A stretch of 64,000 nucleotides of DNA from positions 62,001-126,000 of the forward strand of contig CP025324.1 of NCBI GenBank assembly GCA_004014935.1, given 5' to 3'. Shown here in pieces: positions 51,125-60,390 of the stretch. Below the pieces are notes generated by a model. That model had not been told where the DNA came from. It did not search any database and saw only the letters and a list, made by a program, of their open reading frames with translations. Position numbers and translations under genes: made by a program. Position 1 is the stretch's first letter. Each line of letters starts with the position of its first letter. The stretch is from Saccharomycopsis malanga (taxonomy: Eukaryota > Ascomycota > Saccharomycetes > Ascoideales > Saccharomycopsidaceae).

Positions 51125-54100
51125 TCACTTTTGATAAAAGCATGCATAGGTGAACTTACTATGTTGGATGCTATTATCAACAAGACCACCTATACTGTTG
51201 AGAATCATTTCAGGATCTGACCTTGACTTGATAATCTTCAAAATGATCAAGTTCAAGTTTGCAGAAGCCGTTTTACCAATTTTATAGTTTGGATTTCTAA
51301 ATATGTTTTTGAAAAATTCAATATCAATGGCTGCTTGTTGAAGACCGCTGGTACTAAATTCTTTTACACTTTTCAAACATTCGTATATAGTGGTAGTTAT
51401 GTGGTTTTGCAACTCATGAATAATTGTGTAAATCAAGTTTTTGGAGACCTTGGCTATGGTAGAATGTAGAATCACCAAATAGGTAAGACATTCATATATG
51501 TGGCCACTGACTTTGGATGGGGCTACTTTAGTATTCCAATATGATTTGAAGATACCGGTATTTATGATAGAAGTCAAATTACTCTTTTTGATGTCACAAT
51601 AGTTGTTGAATGTTGCCTTTTGCAATTTTGGCAACAAATGGGTAAAAATATCCAAGTTAGATTTTGCCAATTTTGTCTTGAACACATCATCATAATAGCT
51701 TATTATTTGGCCCAAAGTGCGATCCTCTAAGTCAATGAAGTTATCCAATGTCCACAACTCGTATAGATCCAAGGTGGTGGTTTTTGTGTTTAGCAACTCA
51801 CTGGTATTATCATCTGTCAGTTTTCCTTTATTTTCGTTAGTGACTTTTTTCATCATGGAAATTAACAAGATTTCAAGAATTTTTAAAAATTGGTTTTGAA
51901 TGGAACTGAAGAATTGATCATTAGGTTTAGTGAATATTTTCACGGAGCCTGATCCAATTTTTAAATCAACATAAAGAATGTCTCTTAAGCTTTTGATCAC
52001 AAACTTTTCGTAAATCAAAATTAATTCTGGCAAGGTCAAATGACTGTCAATGTCGTGGAAGCTTATATAATTACTGTTTGCTTCGGTGACATTGCTTATT
52101 ACTAAATCATTGGAATGATTGAGCTCATTTTTGATGTTGATGATTCTATAATCTTCCAATGTGTTGAAAAAAGAAACGTCATTAGACCACGTAGAACAAA
52201 TACCAATGACAAACTTTTTTAACACCTTGGAATATGACAGTTTCAAAATTTCCACTGCTTTAGCAGATATGTTTAGATTGCCCAAACTGTTATATGAGAT
52301 AAACACGGAGATCATAAACTTCTCTAGATACCTTACAGTACTTATGGAATTGGCAAAAGGGGGTATAAACCCATAGTTTTCTGGTGATTTTATTTCATAA
52401 TTTTCTGGCAAGTTACTCTCAATGAGATCATTACCTACCTTTAGGGATTGTAAATTATTTTGAGTTGTGTTTAAAAACAATTCAAAAGTACTACAAACCA
52501 AAGTTATTAATTCTTCACCATTTTTGACAATCCGCTCTTTCTCATAGTTTTCAAGCTTCAAATGGATAGCAGATTCATTCTTGTATCCTTTAGGTAGGGT
52601 TGCTTGTATTTTATTGTTCAAAAATAACTCACATACATTCCAATACAGTTTCACTTTATTAGAAGACAACACCACAGTGTCATCAATCAACTTTTTTATA
52701 ATAAGCCACATTTCAATCACTTCTGCGGAATCTACAAGCCCATGTGAAAGCTTGTTTAGTTTGTCAGCGTTGGCTGCAGCACTCAAGTCATCGGCGCTCA
52801 AAGCCCCTTGCAAATAATATATGAAGGTGATATCTGTCACATTTATGGTTTGGAAAATATGTTTTTGTATAGATATGATGTTTTCAAATAACTTTTCAAA
52901 GTTTGTCTGGATCTCGTTTGTCAAATTGTTGAATTGGGTGTTTATCCACACTACGATAGGGTTATCTTCCACACCAAGTTCTAACAACTTGGATATTATA
53001 CTGACATAGGCATTGTCACTGGAATTTGTATCGGCAAGTTTGTTCCATAGTTCTCGTTTATACGAGTCAAGAATTGCTTCTACTTCTTCCCATACTCTGT
53101 CCAACAATCTTTTGGTGGCCGCCTCTATAGCACTTTTACTGTTCGCTGGTTTAGGAGTCACACTATTACGATTATTTAAAAAGGCAGTATAGAGGTCTCT
53201 GCCTTTATTGTAGTTTATAGTGAGGCTTTCATAATCATTGTTTTCAATATTCGCAGCCAAAGTTTTGGGTAAATCAAATAGATACTTGTGTGTCTCAACA
53301 ATGTCCAAAGCAGTCTTCAAATTGTTTTCTTTCTTCTTATTATCCACTATAGGCTTTATAATTACAGATGCCTTGGAGTTGGCTAAAGTCACACTATTGG
53401 ATAATTTTTGCAAAGGGTTTTCCTTTGAGGCAGAATCGTCATCAATATGGGGCCCATTAAGTAACCCAGTAGTGTTGATCTGCTCAAATACATTGTCTAA
53501 TGACGATTTTGACTTGACAAAACGGATGAATTCCGTGTTGATAAGCGCCCGCAACTGTTTAGATTGTTCTGCAATGGAAGCTTCTAGATAATCCAATGAC
53601 CGATTCAAAGTATTGAAGCTATCAGCATCATGGAGATGTTTCAAAAACAAAATAGGATTAAATGTTTTGGAGCCTACGAGATAGTTTTGCTTAGCAGGAT
53701 CATCAGAAGATCTGATCAATTTCTTTTCGCGTAATTTGTCACTGACTGAGCTAAAATAACCTAAAGGATCTGGCTCATCAATGATTTGTGACCGCTCCAG
53801 ATACTTGTCTTCACCTAAACTTTTCAAGATTTCAAACGCTTTGTCCACGTCTTCAGTATCATCCATATTATATTGGAACTCTTTAGATGTGGAATCTTTC
53901 CATGATGTTGGGTTTAACGTCGACAATTGATAATATTTAAGTAACGTATCTTCATCGGGTTCCAATTGAGACTCCTGTTGTTGGTTTTCATATTGCTGCA
54001 GTGATGAACTCTGCTGAGAATTGTTTACATTCTCGTAACTCTCATTTCCGCGTGAACCATAATTGCCTCTACCAGTCTGCCCATATCCGTTATTTGGGTA

Positions 54101-54163
54101 TCCACCCCGCGGGTTCCCATAACTCTGATCCGGATACCCTCTGTTAGACCTCCCGTAACTCAT
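51125..54163 (-). CDS. SEC5: SEC5, exocyst subunit
   Basis: 1012 residues (yeast Sec5: 971). The first 50 residues are Gly/Tyr/Asn/Arg-rich and disordered (GYPDQSYGNPRGGY), followed by a Gln-rich stretch. Then come the Sec5 landmarks: LLKYYQLSTLNPTSW, DEPDPLG, SKTFNPILFLKHLHDADSF, and the N-terminal CorEx coiled coil LEASIAEQSKQLRALINTEF, then FVKSKSSLDNVFEQI. The remainder is the helical-bundle rod of exocyst subunits. Sec5 belongs to the Sec3-Sec5-Sec6-Sec8 module that tethers secretory vesicles at growth sites. The ATG at 54163 is the first in frame; a CACGTGAT site lies 111 bases upstream. Confidence 0.93.
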   Translation of the reverse strand: MSYGRSNRGYPDQSYGNPRGGYPNNGYGQTGRGNYGSRGNESYENVNNSQQSSSLQQYENQQQESQLEPDEDTLLKYYQLSTLNPTSWKDSTSKEFQYNMDDTEDVDKAFEILKSLGEDKYLERSQIIDEPDPLGYFSSVSDKLREKKLIRSSDDPAKQNYLVGSKTFNPILFLKHLHDADSFNTLNRSLDYLEASIAEQSKQLRALINTEFIRFVKSKSSLDNVFEQINTTGLLNGPHIDDDSASKENPLQKLSNSVTLANSKASVIIKPIVDNKKKENNLKTALDIVETHKYLFDLPKTLAANIENNDYESLTINYNKGRDLYTAFLNNRNSVTPKPANSKSAIEAATKRLLDRVWEEVEAILDSYKRELWNKLADTNSSDNAYVSIISKLLELGVEDNPIVVWINTQFNNLTNEIQTNFEKLFENIISIQKHIFQTINVTDITFIYYLQGALSADDLSAAANADKLNKLSHGLVDSAEVIEMWLIIKKLIDDTVVLSSNKVKLYWNVCELFLNNKIQATLPKGYKNESAIHLKLENYEKERIVKNGEELITLVCSTFELFLNTTQNNLQSLKVGNDLIESNLPENYEIKSPENYGFIPPFANSISTVRYLEKFMISVFISYNSLGNLNISAKAVEILKLSYSKVLKKFVIGICSTWSNDVSFFNTLEDYRIINIKNELNHSNDLVISNVTEANSNYISFHDIDSHLTLPELILIYEKFVIKSLRDILYVDLKIGSGSVKIFTKPNDQFFSSIQNQFLKILEILLISMMKKVTNENKGKLTDDNTSELLNTKTTTLDLYELWTLDNFIDLEDRTLGQIISYYDDVFKTKLAKSNLDIFTHLLPKLQKATFNNYCDIKKSNLTSIINTGIFKSYWNTKVAPSKVSGHIYECLTYLVILHSTIAKVSKNLIYTIIHELQNHITTTIYECLKSVKEFSTSGLQQAAIDIEFFKNIFRNPNYKIGKTASANLNLIILKIIKSRSDPEMILNSIGGLVDNSIQHSKFTYACFYQK

Positions 54164-54273
54164 TTTTAGCCTTATGTCCTCAGATACATACAGATCATCG
54201 CCTCTTTACCGCCTAACACCGTTATATTCGGTCTCACACTTGAAATATCCAAACGCTACGTAACTGCCTATAG

Positions 54274-54279
54274 CACGTG
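54274..54279. promoter_or_regulatory. Cbf1-type site upstream of SEC5
   Basis: CACGTGAT, full RTCACGTG on the complement, 111 bases upstream of the SEC5 start. Confidence 0.5.
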
Positions 54280-54354
54280 ATGCAATATAGAGAGGCCCCC
54301 GAGTTTCTATGAGAAGACATTGGCCTATAGAAAATGTGGAGCCCAACTTTGCTC

Positions 54355-54690
54355 AAGACTTATAACAATATCTTATATTTCGAGCCCAGTAAATTTCGGA
54401 TACGTATATACGTGTTATGTCTAAAGGGACTTGGTAAAACCTAGCGGGGAAAGCCCAAACAACTCCATAAACTTGTCATTTAATTGGGATGTAAACACTA
54501 AACTTTAGCCTAGGTCGTGTTTAGATAGTTATGCTTTCCTATTTAACATCGTAAAAAGCGAGTGAAAGTGTTCGTAGTCGGGATTCGAACCTGTGAGCCT
54601 GTTACGTACTAGTCATCGAACTATCGTGGTCATTTTCTCTTCTCCTAGAGTACTAGCCACTGGACAGGTTGGCTCAGGTTTAACCATTTT
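54355..54690 (-). repeat. SINE-like repeat, copy G (most complete)
   Basis: About 335 bases in reverse orientation. On the minus strand: GTGGCTAGTACTCTAGGAGA, second A-box-like block CACGATAGTTCGATGACTAG, TACGTAACAGGCTCA, perfect B box GGTTCGAATCC (54581-54591), ACACTTTC, CACGACCTAGGCTAAAGTTT, GGTTTTACCAAGTCCCTTTA, ACGTATATACG and GGGCTCGAAATATAAGATAT ending TGTTATA. The outermost head (plus strand GGACAGGTTGGCTCAGG, 54662-54678) is in the opposite orientation to the rest. It lies about 190 bases upstream of SEC5. Confidence 0.65.
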
Positions 54691-55014
54691 GAAAGCAATC
54701 ACTTTTACTCATTTGAGCTTTTCATCTAACAAAGTTAAAGGGGTGATGTAATTTGTGCAATTTTATTTAGTCTTATCAACACACCTTTTTTTCTAAAAGT
54801 TTTCTGCATCATTTTCAGGAGACCATAGTCTTTTTCATTGTAGCCATTCCTAGTAGATCAATTACAAACACCCACATACTTATTGAGAATTTCAAACGTG
54901 CTTTGAAAACATTGCTCACTACAAAATACGAAATCACTGATTAAAACGTAACGTCAAATTAAGAATTATCTAAAAAACGGAATGATGACAACGGACGTTA
55001 CACTAGCCCAGAAC

Positions 55015-55642
55015 TTATTTGTCTTCTTGGAAAATAAACTCCTTTAACTCCTTATAAGCCTTCTCCAAGTCGTCATTGACAATGACAATGTCATGAATAC
55101 CTTTCTTAGCTTCCTCGAGTTCTTTAGAAGCAGCATCAATTCTCTTTTTCAAACTTTCTGGGGTCTCAGTTCCTCTCTTGGACAATCTTTCTCTCAACTC
55201 TTCGATCGAAGGAGGACTCAAGAAGATATATCTAGCGTTCAAGTCGGTTTTTTTCACTTGCAAAACGCCTTGCAAATCAATGTCCAAAATGGCGATTTTG
55301 TTACCGTCTTGCTGAAGCTTTTTCACGGCAGCAATAGAGGTACCATAATAGTTACCAGAGAACTTGGCCCACTCAACAAATGCGTTTTTCTTGATTAAAT
55401 CCTCAAACTGCTCGACAGTACTGAAGTTATAGTCCTTGCCATCGACTTCACCTGGTCTTGGCTTACGAGTAGTGTTGGAAACAGAGAAACCAAACTGGTT
55501 TGGAAACTCGGCAAACAACTTTTTCAAAAGAGTGGATTTACCAGTGCCTGAAGGGCCGGAAATAACGATAGGACGAACTAATTGTGTTAGTGCACTTTAC
55601 TTCCATAATATACACATTTCAATTACACATACGACTGACCAT
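55015..55642 (-). CDS. GUK1: GUK1, guanylate kinase (one intron)
   Basis: Spliced CDS: exon 1 55633-55642 (10 bases), exon 2 55015-55577; 190 residues (yeast: 187). Without the first exon and intron the P-loop has no start codon. The spliced product begins [18 protein letters not shown], giving Walker A GPSGTGKS. The GMP-binding region is intact: [19 protein letters not shown] and [10 protein letters not shown], with the lid segment [18 protein letters not shown] and the adenine loop [12 protein letters not shown]. The enzyme converts GMP to GDP with ATP in the cytosol and is essential. Divergent from NHX1 across 245 bases. Confidence 0.95.
55578..55632 (-). other. GUK1 intron (55 nt)
   Basis: GTATGT donor after the 10-base exon, variant branch CACTAAC at 55586-55592 (complement), acceptor AATTAG 8 bases after the branch heptamer. 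Phase 1, and an in-frame TGA is met within the intron if unspliced. Confidence 0.88.
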
Positions 55643-55752
55643 GTTTGCTTGAATTACAGCTGTTCCTCCAACTATTTAGCAGTCAAGAACCAACTACAAA
55701 AAATCATCATCACCAGTAGGAAATTTTCAGTGACGTGTGTTTATGCAGAGGG

Positions 55753-55758
55753 CACGTG
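55753..55758. promoter_or_regulatory. CACGTG site, GUK1/NHX1 divergent promoter
   Basis: GGCACGTGCG, a palindromic E-box nearly midway between the two start codons (111 bases from GUK1, 130 from NHX1). Confidence 0.45.
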
Positions 55759-55887
55759 CGCCGTGCTGTTATAAAAACAGCCCTTAGTTAAGGAGAGGAT
55801 GGCAGAGGGTAGTAGGATTGTTATTATAAGCAGGTTGCTCGACTTGGGTTTATACAGGGAAAGAAAGTCACAATATAGATTAGAAGC

Positions 55888-57849
55888 ATGTCGATGGCGA
55901 ATCTTTTTAATGGTGCTGTTTATGCATTGGTCAAACGAGCAACTATAGACCCAGATGAGCCAGACATTTCTGTTCCGGATGATTCTAACGATGATGCCAA
56001 TCCAATAACAGAGGAGATATTCTCTTCCTGGGCAATATTTATTTTGTTGTTTCTTTTGGGCTCGGCGTTGTGGACGTCGTATTATTTGCAGCAGCGGAGA
56101 ATAAGTAGCATTCATGAGACGGTTTTATCTATTTTCTACGGGATGATTGTTGGTTTGATTATCAGAGTATCGCCTGGCCATTATATTCAAGATACCGTTA
56201 CGTTCAATTCATCGTATTTCTTTAACGTTTTACTTCCTCCTATTATTTTGAATTCTGGTTTCGAGTTGAACCAAGCCAATTTCTTCAAAAACATTGGTTC
56301 CATCTTGGTCTTTGCTATTCCAGGCACTTTCATATCCGCCATGGTTTTAGGGATAATATTGTTTATCTGGACCTCGTTGGGATTGGAGGGTATTAATATT
56401 TCTTTTGTAGACGCTCTCTCTGTAGGTGCTACATTATCGGCTACTGACCCTGTCACTATTCTTTCTATATTCAATGCCTATAAAGTCGATCCTAAATTGT
56501 ATACTATTATTTTGGGCGAGTCTTTATTGAACGACGCCATTTCTATTGTCATGTTTGAAACTTGTCAGAAGTTTCATGGAAAATCGGCCCAGTTCTCCTC
56601 TTTATTTCAAGGTATTGGGTTGTTTTTGATGACATTCTCCGTTTCCTTGGTTATTGGGCTTGCCATTGGTATTTTAGTAGCCTTAATTCTCAAGCATTCT
56701 CATATCCGAAGATATCCCCAGACAGAAACTTGTTTGATTCTATTATTTGCTTATGAATCCTATTTTTTCTCCAACGGCTGCCATATGTCTGGCATTGTCA
56801 GTTTGTTGTTTTTCGGTATAACCTTGAAACATTATGCTTATTACAACATGTCCAGAAGAAGTCAGATTGCCACCAAATACATTTTCCAGTTCTTGGCTCA
56901 ACTATCTGAAAATTTTATTTTCATTTATTTGGGACTTTCCTTGTTCACCGAGGTCGAATTGGTTTATAAACCTTTGCTTATCATTGTTACTGTCATTTCC
57001 ATCTGTATTGCCCGGTGGTGTGCTGTGTTCCCTCTTTCGAGGTTTGTCAATTTTATGAGCAGAACCAGAAATGGTACTATGCAAGAAGAAATCCCTTACA
57101 AATATCAAATGATGACCTTCTGGGCCGGCCTAAGAGGTGCTGTAGGTGTAGCTTTGGCTATGGGTATCCAAGGCGAGCACAAGAGCACTTTGCTTGCCAC
57201 TGTGCTTGTTGTGGTGGTCTTGACAGTGATTATCTTTGGTGGAACCACTGCTGGAATGTTGGAAATTTTAGGAATTCAAACAGGTTGTATTGAGGAAAAC
57301 GATTCTGATGATGAATTTGATATTGAAGCCAGACCTGTGATTTTGCCAACTGCCACTTCTTATAAAAAATCGAAATTCGCAGGGAATTCAGCAGCATTTT
57401 TGAATAGAGATTCCGATGTTAACACCAACAAATATAGCACCAATATTTCCATGAGCCCCTACCTCGATCATACTGAAGATGTTGTGAAATCTAGACATTC
57501 TTCTCTAGCAAATAGTATAAATTACAATATTGAGGATGGAGACGATAAAAAGAAAAGCAATATCATCGATGACGATGACGACGAAATTGTCAGTGAGTTG
57601 GGTGATATACCCCCATTGGCTGCTAGCAGCAGAGCTAATCCTAATTTCCTAGGCAGTGGTTCTGTACTGCAGCTAAGTGATGACAATGCTAACGATATCG
57701 ATGCTGTAGGAAGATCAAACATTAGCCTTTCAAACTTTTTGTCCCCTGGAAATAACTCCTCCACTTGGTTCCATGACTTTGACGAACAAGTCTTGAAACC
57801 AGTTCTTTTGGATAATAATGGAAATACCAAAAAGAGAACTGATAGCTAA
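55888..57849 (+). CDS. NHX1: NHX1, endosomal Na+(K+)/H+ exchanger
   Basis: 653 residues (yeast Nhx1: 633). About 12 membrane helices between residues 45 and 470, preceded by a short N-terminus. The amiloride-site motif FFNVLLPPIIL is at about 112-122, the transport-site motif GESLLNDAISIVMFE at about 210-224, and the CPA1 helix FWAGLRGAVGVALAM at about 411-425. A hydrophilic Asp/Ser-rich tail of about 180 residues follows, as in fungal NHX. It exchanges cytosolic Na+ or K+ for luminal H+ in late endosomes and helps set their pH for protein sorting. The ATG at 55888 is first in frame (a second Met is at residue 3). Confidence 0.95.
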   Translation: MSMANLFNGAVYALVKRATIDPDEPDISVPDDSNDDANPITEEIFSSWAIFILLFLLGSALWTSYYLQQRRISSIHETVLSIFYGMIVGLIIRVSPGHYIQDTVTFNSSYFFNVLLPPIILNSGFELNQANFFKNIGSILVFAIPGTFISAMVLGIILFIWTSLGLEGINISFVDALSVGATLSATDPVTILSIFNAYKVDPKLYTIILGESLLNDAISIVMFETCQKFHGKSAQFSSLFQGIGLFLMTFSVSLVIGLAIGILVALILKHSHIRRYPQTETCLILLFAYESYFFSNGCHMSGIVSLLFFGITLKHYAYYNMSRRSQIATKYIFQFLAQLSENFIFIYLGLSLFTEVELVYKPLLIIVTVISICIARWCAVFPLSRFVNFMSRTRNGTMQEEIPYKYQMMTFWAGLRGAVGVALAMGIQGEHKSTLLATVLVVVVLTVIIFGGTTAGMLEILGIQTGCIEENDSDDEFDIEARPVILPTATSYKKSKFAGNSAAFLNRDSDVNTNKYSTNISMSPYLDHTEDVVKSRHSSLANSINYNIEDGDDKKKSNIIDDDDDEIVSELGDIPPLAASSRANPNFLGSGSVLQLSDDNANDIDAVGRSNISLSNFLSPGNNSSTWFHDFDEQVLKPVLLDNNGNTKKRTDS

Positions 57850-58680
57850 ATGCCATTTGTACAAGTAGTTATAGTACGTTTATAGAAAACTATTTTACCA
57901 CTTAATTTCACCCATCACAACCGTCTCGAATTTTCTCTGACGTTTCTTCATATTCTGTATTCTTTAATATCTTCGCGTGCTTTCATAATGGGCTTTAAAT
58001 AGGAGCATTATAAATTTGATGGCTGTTATTTTTGCTACCTGCCGTAGTTGAGTTTCATATAAGATTCCAGTGGATTTTAGTTCATGTTATACCCACATTA
58101 TTATACTTCAAATTTCAGGAGTGTCATTGAGAAGCATCTTTGTCTGTTACTACTATTTAAGCGTGAATAGTTTACTTTATTCAGATGGGTTTAAAATTTA
58201 TAAAATCAGCATCATATATTCATTTATCGGTATATATGGCCTGTAGCGTTATCATAAAAGCTGATAGTTAACAATCATGGAAGTAGTTTTTCAATATTCC
58301 AAAAAAAGTGTCTCTTTTAGTACGAAATAAATGGATAAGAGATCTTTATATTATTTCAACCCAAAGATTTGAAAGCAATACACTGCACTACATTACATTA
58401 CACCATACATGAAACCAGATTATGAAGAACAGTTTTATTCTTCCATATCAATGTTTAACTTTCAACTTATTTTACAGAGCCATTTGAATATACTCATATT
58501 AAGAGCTTACGTTATATCGGGCTTTGATGGATCATCTGATTCGTTTTTGGCAGGTGGAAAAACAAGACCGAAAATATAAGGTCATTATAGCAAAATATGA
58601 TTGAGATGCTTCTTGTCAATTTCTAATTAAACAATAAATAGTCTGTTTGATTGAATAGTAATAAAATATAATAGGACATA
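57850..58680. other. intergenic region (NHX1/RCF1)
   Basis: 831 AT-rich bases between two plus-strand genes. No gene, repeat-family copy or RNA recognised. Confidence 0.5.
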
Positions 58681-59284
58681 ATGTCGCGACTTCCATCTAG
58701 TTTTGACAATGCAGAGCCATCTGACCGGTAAGTGAATCTCTTAATTGAGATTATATTCCTCTCAATATGTATATATTGAACACCTACGGTAAACTTGAAA
58801 AAGATTTTACATACTAACGATCCCTAGTGATCTCCCATTCATTGATAGAGTATATAAACATTGTCGTGAGCAACCCTTAGTTCCTCTTGGTGCACTTCTT
58901 ACCACTGGTGCGGTCATATTGGCTGCCAAATCCCTTAGAGCAGGCCATCGTAAAGACGCTCAAAAATGGTTTCGTTACAGAGTTGGGTTTCAAGGAGCAA
59001 CTATTGTAGCACTTGTGGTAGGAGGTTATTACTATGGTACGGTAGATCCTGCAACCAAAAAGTCGAAAGAAGATGTCTTGAGAGAAAAGGCTAAAATGAG
59101 AGAAAAGTTGTGGATTGAAGAATTGGAAAGAAGAGATGCTGAAGCCAAGTTGAGAAAAAAGAGAGCAGAACTTGCCAAAGCAAAGATGTTGGAGCTCGAG
59201 AAGAATAAAATTGAAAACTCTGTGTCTGTAAGTGACGAAGTCAATACAAAAATATCTCAAGATAAACCATTTGAAAAAAAATAA
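58681..59284 (+). CDS. RCF1: RCF1, respiratory supercomplex factor 1 (one intron)
   Basis: Spliced CDS: exon 1 58681-58727, exon 2 58828-59284; 167 residues (yeast Rcf1: 159). Joined start [16 protein letters not shown] then [20 protein letters not shown], matching Rcf1. The HIG1 domain gives two membrane helices: [19 protein letters not shown] and [14 protein letters not shown], with the QRRQ-type motif region [15 protein letters not shown] between. The C-terminal half is a charged helix, [17 protein letters not shown]. Rcf1 is an inner mitochondrial membrane protein that binds complexes III and IV and supports their assembly. Convergent with FET3. Confidence 0.95.
58728..58827 (+). other. 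RCF1 intron (100 nt)
   Basis: GTAAGT donor, TACTAAC at 58812-58818, acceptor CCCTAG 9 bases after the branch heptamer. Phase 2, splitting codon 16. Longest intron found here. Confidence 0.93.
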
Positions 59285-60390
59285 TTTTTAACAGTTTTGT
59301 TATTTCATCCATTTGTTGCTTTTTGTTTGTGATTGGGCTTTGCCTAATGTTAATGATCTCACATTCTCATGTCTGTTTATACGTTTAGTTCTTGTATTTA
59401 TATTACAGCTTTATTTTTCCTCAGGTATTTGTATTAACTTGTAGTGGTGATAGTCTTTCAAATACTTCTTACTAACTCTTTCCAAACTATTCATATTATC
59501 ATATTCAATAAACCGAGTAAATCCAACGTAGCTCATGACAAAAATGCATATACTCATTTGCTGGACATTGGTCTACATTGTACAGAATAGTTGAACTTAC
59601 TAAGAAAAAACAGTCAAACAAACTCGTCCTTAAAAAAGCCAGGTCTTTACTCGGTGTTGCGTAATAAATATGTGAATTTCTATATACATATAACTCTGAG
59701 TATGTTTAATATGGACCCATTTTGTTTGCCTGGTTTCCAAGGAAATTGCATTTTACAGCACTTGGATGTGCAATCATCCAACCAGGCTGGTTGTCCATCT
59801 AATACTTGCAAGTCTTTTCCCACCTAGAAGTAGTTTTGTTTTTCACATAACTTTCATCCTTCTCGCGTATTCAGTTAAATGACCTAGGAATAAAAAACCC
59901 TTTTCTTTGAAAATTATGCGAATCGGTATTGGCTTCACAGTAGCAATGGCTCCTTGAATGGATATATGGTCAAACCTACTGATATGCAAGACCTGTAAAT
60001 GTAAAACTATTCTGCCAGAATTGTTTGACAAGTTATACTTTGTTTACGTTCCTCGAGAAAGCAGATAAAATGACTGATAAGATAAAATCATGATAAACTT
60101 TTGTAAAATGTCAGTCAACATTGGTTTACATTTAGTTATACAATTACTGGAAGGCAGATTTTGATATAAATACATCGACAACATTTAAAAATTGCCATAT
60201 ACTAAAAAAATATTAATTGAATTAGCTGAAACACTTAATTGTGAATAAAGATAACAAGAAATCATAAAAGGAAAAAAAAACAGTTTAAACAAATGAAGAC
60301 CCTCCACAGTTATATAATAGTGTATATATATGAAAGGGTTATAAAAAAAGGCAAGTTTATCTAATCAAAAGTATTTATAAAGTGTAGTTT
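59285..60390. other. convergent intergenic region (RCF1/FET3)
   Basis: 1.1 kb between two 3' ends. T-rich RCF1 3' UTR, then AT-rich sequence. The open frame at 59591-59827 shows no homology or codon bias that I recognise. A stray TACTAAC at 59470 has no exon around it. Confidence 0.5.

Larger units (their letters stand above)
54164..55014. other. intergenic region with repeat copy G
   Basis: 851 bases between the SEC5 start and the GUK1 3' end. SEC5 promoter with CACGTG (54274), then repeat copy G at 54355-54690, then AT-rich GUK1 3' flank. Confidence 0.55.

Noticed and set aside
54575-54680. A minus-strand tRNA gene at copy G
   Set aside because: Perfect B box, but flanking stems do not form a tRNA and the surroundings are the same repeat family.
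25914-54690. Reading the repeats as solo LTRs
   Set aside because: Copies do not begin with TG and end with CA, show no constant short target duplication, and carry internal pol III boxes. Not fully excluded without a genome search.
59470-59476. TACTAAC in the RCF1/FET3 spacer as an intron mark
   Set aside because: No donor, acceptor or flanking coding sequence; chance match in AT-rich DNA.
59591-59827. 78-codon open frame between RCF1 and FET3
   Set aside because: No homology, no codon bias, in a convergent spacer.
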